Shown here one piece after another: positions 1 to 11,050 of a DNA stretch of 64,000 nucleotides; position 1 is the stretch's first letter, and the number at the start of each line of letters is the position of its first letter. Source of the DNA: Hygrocybe punicea (Eukaryota; Basidiomycota; Agaricomycetes; Agaricales; Hygrophoraceae); contig OY744471.1 of the NCBI GenBank assembly GCA_963556145.1, forward strand, positions 4,891,590 through 4,955,589, read 5' to 3'. A program made the translations under genes and the position numbers. Under the pieces are notes generated by a model. It saw only the letters and a program-made list of their open reading frames with translations. It searched no databases and was not told the DNA's origin.

Positions 1-39
1 TCAACGGTTGCCTCCAACAATTAAAGAACTTGATATGAA

Positions 40-3000
40 GTGCTAGCCTTTATTTTCACTGGTCCTGCCAGACCAACTCCAGAAGACATGGAGCGAATGC
101 CTTTATTGGTTCGCCGAAGGCGAGTTTCAGCAGCTTTAGAATGGCTGAAATTGAATCACATGGATTACTATGATTTAGATATCTCCTATGAAAATCTAGC
201 ACAATATCCAGATCATGGAATTCCTGTTGTGGTTGCATATCGACCAGCAGACACAAATAAGGAACCGGGAGCCACTAGTGCATTTGACAATGAAGAGGAA
301 GATGGTGTTGAAGATGGGCCTTGTCCCTTTGTTGTTAGTGGTGTAACTGGCGAAGATCTAGATATTACAAGTCCAAAAGCATTAATAGCTAGAGCCACCA
401 AGCACTTGATAGATGACCATGGTGGTGTTCTTGCCATAAGCCATGCTAGAAATCCAGAATCGTTCTTTAATAATCCTCAGTTATATCCTATGATGTTTCC
501 CTGCCTATTTCCATATGGCTTGGGTGGTATTAGCAGCATAGACAATGATGTTTTAAGCATCAGTGATATGATGCACAAAAGACATCTCCTGATGTACCAT
601 GACAAAAGATTTCAAACCGATCCCTATTTTCCATTGATTGCATTCAATCAAGAACAAATCAAGGACAGTACAACCAGAGGATATTTGTTGACTAATAAAC
701 ATAATTTCAACGATATTGCAGATCGCCTGATGAATATCAATACAGCTGTTTTGGATGACCTCTCTAAGAGATTATCTAGAGGTGATAGAGTCAAACCAGA
801 TACATTGGAAGAGAAAGCATGCTATAAACTCATTTCTGATCTGGATCACGTAGCTGGTCAGGTCAAAGGTTCAATTACTAACAAGAAATACATGCGAAAT
901 GAGATTTGGTCTCTGATATCCTATATTGGTGCTCCGACTTGGTTTATCACTTTTGCACCTGCAGACATCAATCACCCACTATGCTTATATTATGCTGACA
1001 ACAAAGAAAAGTTTTATCCTAAACTACGTCTACCCCAGGATTGTTACAAACTAATTGCAAACAATCCAGTTGCTGGAGCCCGCTTCTTTCACTTTACTAC
1101 TGAAATGTTCATCAAACATATATTAGGAATAAATGAATCTCATCCTGGCCTGTATGGAAACACATCAGGTTATTATGCAATGGTAGAGGAACAAGGACGT
1201 CTTACCTTGCATCTTCATATGCTGTTGTGGATAAAGGGATGCCTTACACCTCAGGAAATACGTGACAAAATTATGGGTGAAAATTCTGACTTTCAGAAAA
1301 GATTGGTGGAATATTTGGAAAGTTTGTGTGTAAGACAATTCATGACAGGTTCTAAAGATGAGGTATCACAGAAAATGGAACAGACAATGTCGAAACCTGA
1401 ATATCAACAACCAACATGTGTCATGCCAGATCCACCATCATATAATTGTTCCATGAATTGTCAATATCACAACAAAAGATCAACATGGTGGCAAAGGTTT
1501 CAAGATGTTGTAGATGATCTTTTATTGCGATTAAATGTACATAACAGGCATGATGGCAAAAAAAAGCCATATTGTCTTAATTCGAAAGGTGAATGTAAAC
1601 GACGATTTCCCCGTGATATCTTTCAACAAACCTTTGTAGAACCTAACACTGGTGCTCTCAACCTCAAGCATGGTGAACCTTGGATGAACACGGTGACACC
1701 TGAAGTTACATATATGCTACAATGCAATTCTGATGTGACCAGCTTATTATCAGGTACTGCTATAAAGGCCATAGTTGCATACATAACAGATTATATTACA
1801 AAATTCTCCTTGAAGACCTATAGCATTTTTGAAGTGATAAAAAGTATTTTTGATAAGAATTCCGAAATGATTGGTGGCGACCTGAAAAGAAAAGACAAAG
1901 TCAGAAAGCTGTTTACACAAATAGTCAATTCACTCACCTCCAAAATGGAAATTGGTGCTCCAATGGCTTCATTATATGTCCTTGGAAATCCTGATCACTA
2001 CACCAGTCATAAATTCGTGCCATTCTTTTGGAGATCTTATGTTAAAGAGGTTATCAGTGCATGGTCTGATGAAGAAATTCCTAATATATGTGAAGACCAA
2101 AATAATGCACAAAAGGTTGTTATTGGTAAGAATAATGGCGCATACATTGGACTTTCCAAAGTAAATAATTATATGTTCAGACCCGCCTTGTATGATAATG
2201 TATCACTGTATGACTGGATACGTCTTGCCACTATGGAACCAAAGAAAAGACGCACCAAAACAAAGACCAAAAGGGCCAGAAAAGAACCAGTGCAAAACCA
2301 AATTTTTGACAATCTAGGCTGTGATGATTTGTCTGACTCTTGCACTGAACCTACTAATGTTGACTATTCCAGTGATGACAACTTGTCTGATGTCGTTGAT
2401 AATGATATACCCATGGAGATAGATGAAATTCCAAAACCTGATAGTTTGAATAGACATGCAGGCACAGAAATAGCTGATAAAACAAATGAAGTTGATCTTA
2501 ATAAATTGACAAAATTTGAAAATGATTATACTTTACATTCCAATCATCCACAATATCTTACCCACCATGCCAAAATGAAAGGGAATGATCCTTTCATAGT
2601 TCCTAATTTTATTCCGAACACTTTGCCAAGGGCTGACCGTGGTGATCGAGAATATTATTGTTGTACAATGTTAACGTTTTTCAAGCCATGGAGAAGTGGC
2701 AAAGAACTCAAAAGTAAATTACAAACATGGGATAATGCTTTTATAGACCACGAGTTTTCTAAAAAAGAACTAGAGATCATGAAATACTTTGGTCTGCGGT
2801 ATGAATGTTTGGATGCAAGAGATGATTTCTCTGCTAAACGTCAGAAGAATAATACTGCAAATATAAGGTATTCATGGGCGACCTCAAACGGTCTTGATGA
2901 ACTGGATGACATGCACAATGCTGAATTTGCATTTAATGGTGACGACTTCAACAACAATATTGATGAAGACAATAATGACATGGAAATACTCCTGAAACTT

Positions 3001-6000
3001 GGTCAAAAAGGACAAAAGAGGAAAGATCAAATGCTGATAGCTGAAAGAACTTTGAAAAGGTCAGGGTGGCTCGATGATTGTATTGATGGTACCCCAGATA
3101 TAGGACCGTTGATACCTATAGAACCACCTGTAGTACAATCAGCAAAATTGTGGAGAACTGCAGTCCTTGCAAAGAAAAAGGAAATCATCGATGACAGAAA
3201 TAAAAATTTACCAAAAAACACAGCAACCATAAATAAATTGGGAAATTTTCAATATAATGATGTCAAGATAGTGGATGCAGCATACATCAACCATATGTTT
3301 ATTCCTGCAAACAGAGCTGATCATCATCTTATTGATGTAACTATCAATGATTACAAGTTGAACACTGACCAAAAGAGAGCATTTCATATCATTGCGAATC
3401 ACTCTACCTTGATTAACGGTTCTGATAAGCTACGCATGTATCTTGGTGGGATGGCAGGCACAGGGAAATCACAAGTCATCAAAGCATTGACTAGTTTTTT
3501 TGGTAAACACAACGAAAATCATCGATTTGTGGTTCTTGCACCAACCGGTGGTGCTGCTGCCCTTGTAAATGGATCCACATATCACTCCATTCTTGGAATT
3601 AATCAGGGAGGATCATCTCGTTCCCTTGCACAAGTACGTGCCAATCTTGATGGTGTGGATTACATTTTCATTGATGAGGTGTCAATGTTATCTTGCAGAG
3701 ATATGTATAAAATCAGTGCTCAGTGTGCAAAAGCACATGGTGTTTATGATGAACCCTTTGGTGGCATTAATATGATATTTGCAGGAGATTTTGGCCAACT
3801 TCCACCAGCTATGAGTGGTGCTCCTTTATACTCTGGAACCGTTGGTGTCCAAATCAATTCCAGTCAAACTATAGCAAATCAGGAAGCAGCTATAGGCAAA
3901 GCTCTTTGGCATCAAATAACAACAGTTGTTATATTACGTGAAAATATGAGACAAACCAATCAGTCAGAAGAAGATGTCCAACTGAGGCTTGCTTTGGAAA
4001 ACATGAGATACAAAGCATGTACTCCCAAAGATATTGCATTTCTTTGTACTCGCATTGCAGGAAAAGGTCCAAATGATCCAAAATTAGCCCAAAAGAAATT
4101 CAGGAATGTGTCAGTTATAACTGCATTGAATGCACAAAAAGACAAAATCAATGAACTTGGTATTCAACGTTTTGCTGCTGAAAATAGGAGACCATTAACA
4201 TCATTCTATTCCATAGACAGATGGAATGATCCTACTAGTTCCAATAGCAAAAGAAAATCTCATCACATGTCAACAATTTTGGATCCTATTCGACACACAA
4301 AGATATTGGAACCTTCACTCCAAAAGCTACTTTGGAGCCAACCACATGCATCATCCTCTGATCATATACCAGGAAGATTGGACTTATGTGTAGGCATGCC
4401 AGTGATGCTGAGGAACAATGATGCAACAGAGTGCTGCATTACCAAAGGAGCAGAGGGCATAGTTGTGGGTTGGCAGAGTGCAATAGGTCCTGAGCAACAA
4501 ACTGTACTGGACACTTTATTTGTCAGATTATTGAATCCTCCAAAAAAAATTAACATAGAAGGACTTCCTGAAAATGTTGTGCCGATTACAAAACATGTCA
4601 CTTCCACCATGTGCTCATTACCCAATGATGATGTGATATCTTTGTCAAGAGAACAAGTGTTGGTACTACCTAATTTTGCAATGACTGATTATGCATGTCA
4701 AGGACGTACTCGTCCTAACAATGTAGTTGACCTCAGTAGTTGTAGAAACCACCAATCCTATTATACTTGCTTATCAAGAAGTGCTTCTGCAGCAGGAACT
4801 ATCATCATGCAAGGCTTTGATCCTAAAGTAATTACTGGGGGTGCTTCTGGATATCTCAGGCAGGAATTCAGAGAATTAGAACTGCTTGATGAGATTACCA
4901 AACTGAAATATCAAGGACTCTTACCAGACCATGTCAAGGGAGATCAGCGAAATTCTATCATTGATCAATTTAGAAAATGGAAAGGAAAGTCATATATTCC
5001 AAAAAACATTCATCATGCTATCGCATGGAAAGCCACGGAGCAACTAAATCAATACACAACACAGCCCTCTCCATGGCAATTAATTAAACATATGAACAAA
5101 AATCAAAAGGCAGATTTCAGAAACCTCAACTTTGTTCCTGCAAAAGGAACTGTTCCAATCACTGTCACTCATAAAAATTCCACAGCCAATGTATTGCAAA
5201 ATAAAAAACGAAAATTACAACAAGTTGTAAGTTCATCTTCCATTGTGAAAAAAAGACGAAAAACAAGTACTATTGAATTAAATGAACCAAAAGGGTTTAT
5301 ATGGGATGCGCAAGATTGGAGCTGTGCTTATGATTCACTCTTTACAATATTACTAGCAATATGGAATGAAGATCCATCAAGTTGGAAAAAAAGATTCAAT
5401 AGCATCAATGAAATATTAAAGATTTTGAGCTTAGGATTCAAACGATCCAAGAATCACACAACAGATTTAGAAACAGTTAGAAATACAATCAGACATTTAT
5501 TGCATCAAGATAAACCCGAAATATTTCCTTATGGTCAAGTTGGCATTGCCATAAGTGATTTGGCCCATTATATAATGAAAGAAAATGAACCAATGACTTC
5601 AACTTGTCTTAAATGTATCAATTGTGAAAACATAACCATTCTGGAAAATGATAGATGTGACGCCATCTTTCATTGTTCATATTCATTTTCTGGAACAATC
5701 TCAACATGTCTTGCTCAAATCATAGTTAATAGACAACAGCACAAATGTCAATTGTGTTGGGGAGAGATTACTAAATTTATTGCATTTAACAAAATTCCAC
5801 CTCTAATCATGTTTACAGTTGACTCTATTGAGAATTTAATAATTAGTCAAGTTATAAACTTGTCAATTGATGACATATCCACTGCTTACACATTGAGAGG
5901 AATTGTGTACTTTGGTGATGCACATTTTACTGCCCGCATATTCATCAACAGTATGGTATGGTTTCATGATGGTATATCAACCAGATCAATTTGTATTAAT

Positions 6001-6087
6001 GAAGGTGATATAGATGACTTTTCAAATATTAATTTATTGTCATGTAATGGTAATAATGCTGTACTGTTTATATATGCTCAATCTTAA
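40..6087 (+). CDS. Helitron Rep/Pif1-type helicase with C-terminal USP-like peptidase
   Basis: Replicase-helicase of a Helitron, expected to nick and strand-transfer DNA in the nucleus. Domains in order (numbered from codon 40): Helitron-like N-terminal region; HUH nuclease with His-Leu-His at 391-393 and a two-tyrosine motif Y581/Y585; acidic linker; SF1 Pif1-type helicase with Walker A near 1136-1144, D1212-E1213, and a late motif around 'YACQGRT'; a basic, probably nuclear-targeting stretch near 1725-1745; and a C-terminal cysteine-peptidase-like domain with Cys1762, two C-x2-C pairs, His1962 and Asp1977 in the order of ubiquitin-specific proteases. No stop interrupts 2015 codons. Codon 40 is GTG, not a real start. 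The frame is closed by stops at 22-24 and 31-33, while frame 2 upstream (2-37) encodes a Helitron-like stretch beginning QRLPPTIKEL, so a frameshift near 34-37 or a missed junction is likely, with the true start before the window. Confidence 0.9.
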   Translation: MLAFIFTGPARPTPEDMERMPLLVRRRRVSAALEWLKLNHMDYYDLDISYENLAQYPDHGIPVVVAYRPADTNKEPGATSAFDNEEEDGVEDGPCPFVVSGVTGEDLDITSPKALIARATKHLIDDHGGVLAISHARNPESFFNNPQLYPMMFPCLFPYGLGGISSIDNDVLSISDMMHKRHLLMYHDKRFQTDPYFPLIAFNQEQIKDSTTRGYLLTNKHNFNDIADRLMNINTAVLDDLSKRLSRGDRVKPDTLEEKACYKLISDLDHVAGQVKGSITNKKYMRNEIWSLISYIGAPTWFITFAPADINHPLCLYYADNKEKFYPKLRLPQDCYKLIANNPVAGARFFHFTTEMFIKHILGINESHPGLYGNTSGYYAMVEEQGRLTLHLHMLLWIKGCLTPQEIRDKIMGENSDFQKRLVEYLESLCVRQFMTGSKDEVSQKMEQTMSKPEYQQPTCVMPDPPSYNCSMNCQYHNKRSTWWQRFQDVVDDLLLRLNVHNRHDGKKKPYCLNSKGECKRRFPRDIFQQTFVEPNTGALNLKHGEPWMNTVTPEVTYMLQCNSDVTSLLSGTAIKAIVAYITDYITKFSLKTYSIFEVIKSIFDKNSEMIGGDLKRKDKVRKLFTQIVNSLTSKMEIGAPMASLYVLGNPDHYTSHKFVPFFWRSYVKEVISAWSDEEIPNICEDQNNAQKVVIGKNNGAYIGLSKVNNYMFRPALYDNVSLYDWIRLATMEPKKRRTKTKTKRARKEPVQNQIFDNLGCDDLSDSCTEPTNVDYSSDDNLSDVVDNDIPMEIDEIPKPDSLNRHAGTEIADKTNEVDLNKLTKFENDYTLHSNHPQYLTHHAKMKGNDPFIVPNFIPNTLPRADRGDREYYCCTMLTFFKPWRSGKELKSKLQTWDNAFIDHEFSKKELEIMKYFGLRYECLDARDDFSAKRQKNNTANIRYSWATSNGLDELDDMHNAEFAFNGDDFNNNIDEDNNDMEILLKLGQKGQKRKDQMLIAERTLKRSGWLDDCIDGTPDIGPLIPIEPPVVQSAKLWRTAVLAKKKEIIDDRNKNLPKNTATINKLGNFQYNDVKIVDAAYINHMFIPANRADHHLIDVTINDYKLNTDQKRAFHIIANHSTLINGSDKLRMYLGGMAGTGKSQVIKALTSFFGKHNENHRFVVLAPTGGAAALVNGSTYHSILGINQGGSSRSLAQVRANLDGVDYIFIDEVSMLSCRDMYKISAQCAKAHGVYDEPFGGINMIFAGDFGQLPPAMSGAPLYSGTVGVQINSSQTIANQEAAIGKALWHQITTVVILRENMRQTNQSEEDVQLRLALENMRYKACTPKDIAFLCTRIAGKGPNDPKLAQKKFRNVSVITALNAQKDKINELGIQRFAAENRRPLTSFYSIDRWNDPTSSNSKRKSHHMSTILDPIRHTKILEPSLQKLLWSQPHASSSDHIPGRLDLCVGMPVMLRNNDATECCITKGAEGIVVGWQSAIGPEQQTVLDTLFVRLLNPPKKINIEGLPENVVPITKHVTSTMCSLPNDDVISLSREQVLVLPNFAMTDYACQGRTRPNNVVDLSSCRNHQSYYTCLSRSASAAGTIIMQGFDPKVITGGASGYLRQEFRELELLDEITKLKYQGLLPDHVKGDQRNSIIDQFRKWKGKSYIPKNIHHAIAWKATEQLNQYTTQPSPWQLIKHMNKNQKADFRNLNFVPAKGTVPITVTHKNSTANVLQNKKRKLQQVVSSSSIVKKRRKTSTIELNEPKGFIWDAQDWSCAYDSLFTILLAIWNEDPSSWKKRFNSINEILKILSLGFKRSKNHTTDLETVRNTIRHLLHQDKPEIFPYGQVGIAISDLAHYIMKENEPMTSTCLKCINCENITILENDRCDAIFHCSYSFSGTISTCLAQIIVNRQQHKCQLCWGEITKFIAFNKIPPLIMFTVDSIENLIISQVINLSIDDISTAYTLRGIVYFGDAHFTARIFINSMVWFHDGISTRSICINEGDIDDFSNINLLSCNGNNAVLFIYAQS

Positions 6088-6124
6088 TATGTGTTCTCTT
6101 GCTAAAAGAAGGGACGAGTAACAT

Positions 6125-6156
6125 GCCATGCAAAGCAATGGCCCACACCCCACTAG
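6125..6156 (+). other. Helitron 3' terminal hairpin and CTAG
   Basis: Stem GCCATGC (6125-6131), loop AAA, stem GCAATGGC with one bulged base (6135-6142), ten spacer bases, then CTAG at 6153-6156 followed by T. This is the standard layout of a Helitron 3' end, which works as a termination signal for rolling-circle transfer. Confidence 0.75.
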
Positions 6157-7564
6157 TTTACCAGACAATTAGCTCAAATCGAACGCCGGCAAGCCCGCAT
6201 CAGAGCCATACGCCAAAAGCTCTCACATAACGCATCTCTTGGTGCGGAACCGGTGTTGAACAGCCCTGATGCTCACCACCATATTGGAGTCGCTGAGAAT
6301 CACCCAATACACATTGGTTCATTCTTGCGAAGTCATACCGAAGATCCGGCAGTGAAGGTAAATTTTCACATTATTTTACAAAACACTAAGCGAATCACTT
6401 CACAACAGAACTTTTGGTCGAAGCTCAAGAAACACCTACTACCTCGCATAAAAAATGTTCTGGATACCGAAAGGCAAGCTAGAAATGACCTAACATCGTC
6501 GAACCACTCCCAGCCGATTCCGGCACTTGACGACGTGGCAGAAGTTAACGGTATACACTTCAAAGGCGATCGGATGTACCAACACCATATTATGAGGATA
6601 AACTTTACCACATATAATGTACGGCGTGGTCAGGATACGATTAACCCGTGAACAGATCACCACAACATTATGCTCCTTGCTTCCCAAGATGCAACTACAC
6701 CAAATCACGAGTATATCTATGCGCGTGTTCTTGGCATATTTCATGTCAACGTTGTCTACAGTGGACCAGGCATGTTGGATTATCGTGCTCGATGGATGGA
6801 ATTCCTGTGGGTGTGCTATTATCAGAATTTGGATGATGACTCGGAGCCGGTCAATATAGGTTGGGCCAATGCTCGGCTCAATCGGTTAGAATTTCCGCCC
6901 ATGAGCGAAGAAGATTCATTCGGTTTCATCGATCCAGCGCATGTACTACGCAGCTGTCATTTGGTTCCGAAATTTGCGGCTGGGATGCGGCATCCAGATG
7001 GGCATGGCATTTCGGAGTGTGCCCGAGATGTAAATGATTGGCATCAGTATTACGTTCTTCGGTGAGTAGTCAATTCGAGTGATTTTTCATCTGCTGTATG
7101 ATGCAATTTGCAGCTTTGTCGACAGAGATATGCTTATGCGCTTCCATTGGGGCCTTGCAGTGGGACACATGTATACCCACATGACAGAGCCCACTCTGGC
7201 TCAACACAACGACACGCCTCCGTCCCCTGTTCTTGCCGATTGCGATGATAATGCCGTTGATGCAGAAGATATCAATTATCTCGATATACCCAATGGTGAC
7301 ACAGCCTCCGATGAGGACAAGGGAGATGACGAGGACGACGAAAAGAAGGAGGAGGAGGAGGAGGAGGAGGAGGAGGAGGAGGAGGAGAATAGCAAGGGCT
7401 CGGATGCGGATTGGGACGAGGATGAAGAAGCTGAAGATGAGGACTACAGTGACAGGGAACTCTGTTACGGATCGCTTCTGCAGCGGGCTCCGGCAACAAT
7501 CAACTTAACAGGGGATCGGCTTCCAGAGGGGAGAACAGCAGCTTTCATTGTTGCTTACAGCTAA
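6157..7564 (+). pseudogene. 3' part of an Agaricomycete repeat-family gene, interrupted by the Helitron
   Basis: The reading frame opens exactly at the Helitron end (6157; the preceding in-frame codon is the TAG of CTAG) and encodes a family I recall as abundant in Agaricomycetes, usually beside transposase genes; function unknown. Motifs include 'HHHIGVAENHPIHIG' near 6280-6330, 'YNVRRGQDTINP' near 6615-6648, and 'FVDRDMLMR' after the last intron, followed by an acidic Glu/Asp tail. Two introns are visible: 6358-6408 (51 nt) and 7062-7113 (52 nt), both GT-AG. The frame is broken by one TGA at 6649-6651 where the family has Arg, consistent with CGA to TGA at a CpG. With its 5' end separated by at least 6.1 kb of Helitron and a stop inside, it is probably dead. 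The terminal stop is at 7562-7564. Confidence 0.7.
7346..7388 (+). repeat. (GGA)n microsatellite coding for poly-Glu
   Basis: About 14 GGA units in the acidic tail of the preceding gene, giving a run of glutamates. Likely length-variable. Confidence 0.9.
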
Positions 7565-10031
7565 GACAACACTGCTAAGAAGGGGGGGTCAAGGTCTAAT
7601 GTCATTGCGAGCCATGGGGGTTACCCAAAACAAGATGAGTCTGCCCCAAGAACCAGACTAAACGTAAAGAAAGGAAAAGAAGAAAAAGTCCGAACCAACA
7701 ACAAGAACAGTATATATAGTGACTGGTCTTGAGGGGAGGTAAATAGAAATACAACCATGAAGCCATAACATGTCCAACTCTACCATGTGTTCACCATGAG
7801 GCGTACATGAGGCGTCCTCATGTCGATGTTCTCGCGATCCAACTGGAGGCCCGGGTGTCATTGAGGAATAGAGGGGGTCCGGATGACTCGGATGATTTGT
7901 CATCGGATCATGTGATGTGCAGAATTGCCTATTCGGGGTCTACACTTGCTGTAACAGGCAAGTGCGCAGTCTGGCAAGTGCGTTGCACGGTCGGGTCGAA
8001 GATGGGTATCGTCCAGTGTAGGATTGGTGATGAAAGTGTCTTGAGGTAGCAGGGACATAGTGACAAGGTCGATATAAGGGAAAACAAAGGAATGTATGGA
8101 GGGAAAACCAACTAGGATGGTGGGATAGTCGAGGTCAGACATGTGAACAGCATAAGCTGTACTGGATGACGATGTCTGTGTCAATGACGTATCGAGGGGT
8201 GATGTCTTGTCCTGTCTGTGGAACAATGCAGTCCACCTGATGTCGGTATTCATCCAAGAAAGGGTATTGTTGTAAACGAGTGTGGGAGGTATCAAGGTTA
8301 TAGATGGAAAAGGGTAAATGAATGTGGGTCCAGGTTTTGAGTCATGGCACAGGTGACAAGCTGTGGGAACAAGTCGTCGGGTACTGCAATGAAGCGATGT
8401 CGTGCGAACAATATGCGATAGGGGTTGGTTCACTGTTTGGGAAGTCGTATGGTCTGTGGTCGAAGTCCAAAAGAATGTGCTTCGGCGATGGTCGGATTAG
8501 GGAGAACAGTGAAATGTCTTGTGATCGGGGATTGTTCAGAGTTCGCATGCAGGTGAGGAATGTCGTCGGATCGTCAGGGAGGATAATGGTAGGCACAGGG
8601 TACGAAAGTGGAAACCATATATCCAGGTATGGCAATTGTCAATTACGTGTCGATATATTGTCAAGGTGGAAGTCGGAAGTATCGATGGCAGAAGGGTTTC
8701 GGTACCGATGCCAAAGATAGATCATAACAAGGTAAAAACCGATCAGGAAGGTGATGGCGATGCTGCCAATGATGATTACGGTAATTAGCTGTGTTGGGAG
8801 TACAGCCATTGTAAATCGGTTTGTCGTGGGATGAAGTCAACAATATGTCAGGGCGAGGGAAAAGACAATAGCAATGATGTCCGTCGGCAAGGAGACTATT
8901 CAGGTACAGCAAGGTCACATGGGATATGTCCATGGTCGGTCTGGATTGTTCTAGAAGAAGGGAAAGAAGAGAACAAGAACAAGAAAATACAAGGATGTCC
9001 AAAAGAAGAAACAATGACATTGAAAAGAAGACAAAGGACAAAATGAAATGAAAAAGGAACGTGTGCAGTGCAGAATCATCATGGTGGGTATCGGAATGGG
9101 CATCGGGGTTGGAAGCGGAGCTGGAAACGTAACAAACTCCTTGCGATGGCGGAAATGTATGGCGACACACAAGATTTGGATATGTATGAGTAGCGATCTA
9201 TTCACAAATCTCAGTCTCAAGTTGGCACATTTGCTAAATTACTTTAAGTTGTGTGGGGCATTTATTGGACTCAGAAGGCTGAGTTGTTGTAATATGCGAT
9301 GCATGGCCAGCTTCTGGCTGTTGATGGACTTGGAATTGCCGGAATAACCACCTAATCATCATAATGCTAGGCCCAGAGCTGCCTGTTGGTTATATGTATG
9401 CTTCGCCATCCGGATACCATCCGCTCTGCCAGTGAGCGAAAAAAGGGGGCTGGGGTTTTGATGAATATCGCATTCCAATTGCAACTGGGATAGGTAAGTA
9501 AAATTCCATAAGGTTAGCATTACGACCATCCTTCGCAACTAATTTGCTCTCAATAGCGCTACTTTTAACTATCCGACCCTGAATGAACATTCCCTTCCCC
9601 CTCAAATACATTTCCTTGTCATGTCAAATAACTACCTATGTTTCACATCAGATGGCACAACCTCAACTCTTAATCGCTGTTCGTTGACATAGATATCAAC
9701 GCGGTGATTGCCCTTGCAGCACGATAAGCTATTAAAATTGGCCATCATATGAATAACTTACTATTTGTGTCAATGTCACGTATGTCCCCCAGTACACTTG
9801 GTTAACGTAACGCACTCTGACAAGGTTGCCTTCCTGCATGTCCGACGTGAGTATACTGCCAGTGCACTGCAATACCCCGATCACGAACCTCGAACTGGGC
9901 AGTGCGACGACCAGTGATGGAAGCAGACACTGCACGTCGAGCCGATCGTGTGGACTAGGTAGTAACGGTTAACTAAATATACCGCAAAGGTAAATGAGAC
10001 TCACCGTAGATTTCAAGTTAGCTTTAGGCAT
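7565..10031. other. No recognisable gene; degenerate sequence
   Basis: Several open frames of 60-180 codons occur on both strands (for example minus-strand frames at 7900-8433 and 8661-9170), but none shows a known domain, a convincing start or splice sites, and they overlap each other. The stretch 8940-9060 is A/G-rich. I see eroded sequence rather than a gene. Confidence 0.5.
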
Positions 10032-11050
10032 TTGGTCACGGTGCTGAGAAAGGAGCAGATGGTGGGAAAGACGTATACTCACCCCTCAAACCTCAGTGTT
10101 ATTTCCCCATCCAACGACTCGGAATCCAGCACCATTGACTTTCAAAACGATCCATCTCAAAGCTTTGCCAGAACCCCTTCTATCTGCGCCATATATGTTC
10201 ACCTGCGCGAATTTGGAGCCAGACGTCTAACTGAAGCGCTCCTCCACTGCGACTTTGGTCACTCGATCCACCTCGCATTTGTCCACCTGTATGTCGACAA
10301 AAAGAGACACTATGTGCTGTGGATTCAAGACATCATTCGTATAACTGGTAGCCAGGACGGAGTGCACATCAGAGGGATCGACATGTATGCCCAGCTGACT
10401 TTTTTTACTGTTTGTTCTCCGTCTCACGTACACTGATGAGAGGAACCGGAGCATCTGCCATATATCCGCTTTTGGCCTGCAAGATGGAGCCAGGCTGGAC
10501 TTTCGCTGCCACGGGTACTCCGTTCTTTCATGCATCTACACGTGCCTAACGACTGCTTCTGTCCAGTTATCAACGAGGCTTCAATTCAAAATGCTCAAAC
10601 GAATATCGAGTCCAATAATCTTCAAAACCGAATCACGATTACGGTGGCAACGTCGGGCAGGCCCATTTTCTACCACTATCCTTGGATTCAAGTTCCACGT
10701 TTGTGCGGGCAACTCATCAATTTTGCGTTGTTCTTACCCACACACTCTCTCTAACTAGATTTGATTTTACGATGTGCAATCCTCCATTTTATAGCAGTGC
10801 GGAGGATGTGGCAAAATCAGCAGAAGCAAAAGAATTGGGGCCGAGCGCGGTGCGGATCACAATTTCTGTGATATTTCCTTTGTGCCCTCCTTGATCAGAT
10901 TTGTACGGGAGCCGATGTGGAGATGATCATTCCAGGTGGCGAAAGCGCTTTTGTGTGTCAGATGGTTCGCGAGAGTCTCAGTCATGACACTCAGTGCGTC
11001 GTTTCCATCTTGGTTCTGTTGTCAAGGAGTGCTCAATTGCAAAATTTCCA
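10032..11050 (+). pseudogene. METTL16/RlmF-type RNA m6A methyltransferase relic
   Basis: Methyltransferase_10 family (U6 snRNA/23S rRNA adenine-N6 methyltransferases). Recognisable blocks in order: 'RRLTEALLH' and 'YVLWIQDI' (10230-10340), the SAM-binding segment 'IGTGASAIYPLL' (exon from 10441), 'NLQNRITI' (near 10620-10640), the catalytic NPPF motif at 10778-10789, and 'EMIIPGGESAFV' (10923-10960). Splice-consistent exons are roughly ..10384, 10441-10514, 10567-10702, 10759-10849 and 10899 onward; the 57, 53, 57 and 50-nt gaps all fit GT-AG. After about 10990 the expected 'RWYTSMLGK'-like block appears only in another frame and diverged. The segment before 'YVLWIQDI' is also scrambled, and the acidic residue after the SAM loop is Val. 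Catalytic core preserved, ends broken: most likely a recent pseudogene. Confidence 0.7.

Larger units (their letters stand above)
1..6156 (+). mobile_element. Helitron, 3' part (5' end outside window)
   Basis: A rolling-circle transposon whose left end lies before the window. It holds one long Rep-helicase gene, and its right end is placed at 6156 on a short imperfect hairpin (6125-6142), a 10-nt spacer and CTAG (6153-6156), followed by T. A different open reading frame begins at 6157, immediately after CTAG, as expected if the element landed in another gene. The DNA is clearly more A+T-rich than the host-like genes further right. The absence of terminal inverted repeats and target duplication is normal for Helitrons. 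The 5' TC end cannot be seen. Confidence 0.85.

Noticed and set aside
7900..9170. Minus-strand frames of 170-180 codons
   Set aside because: No domain, no coherent exon structure, and overlapping alternatives; kept only as unannotated spacer.
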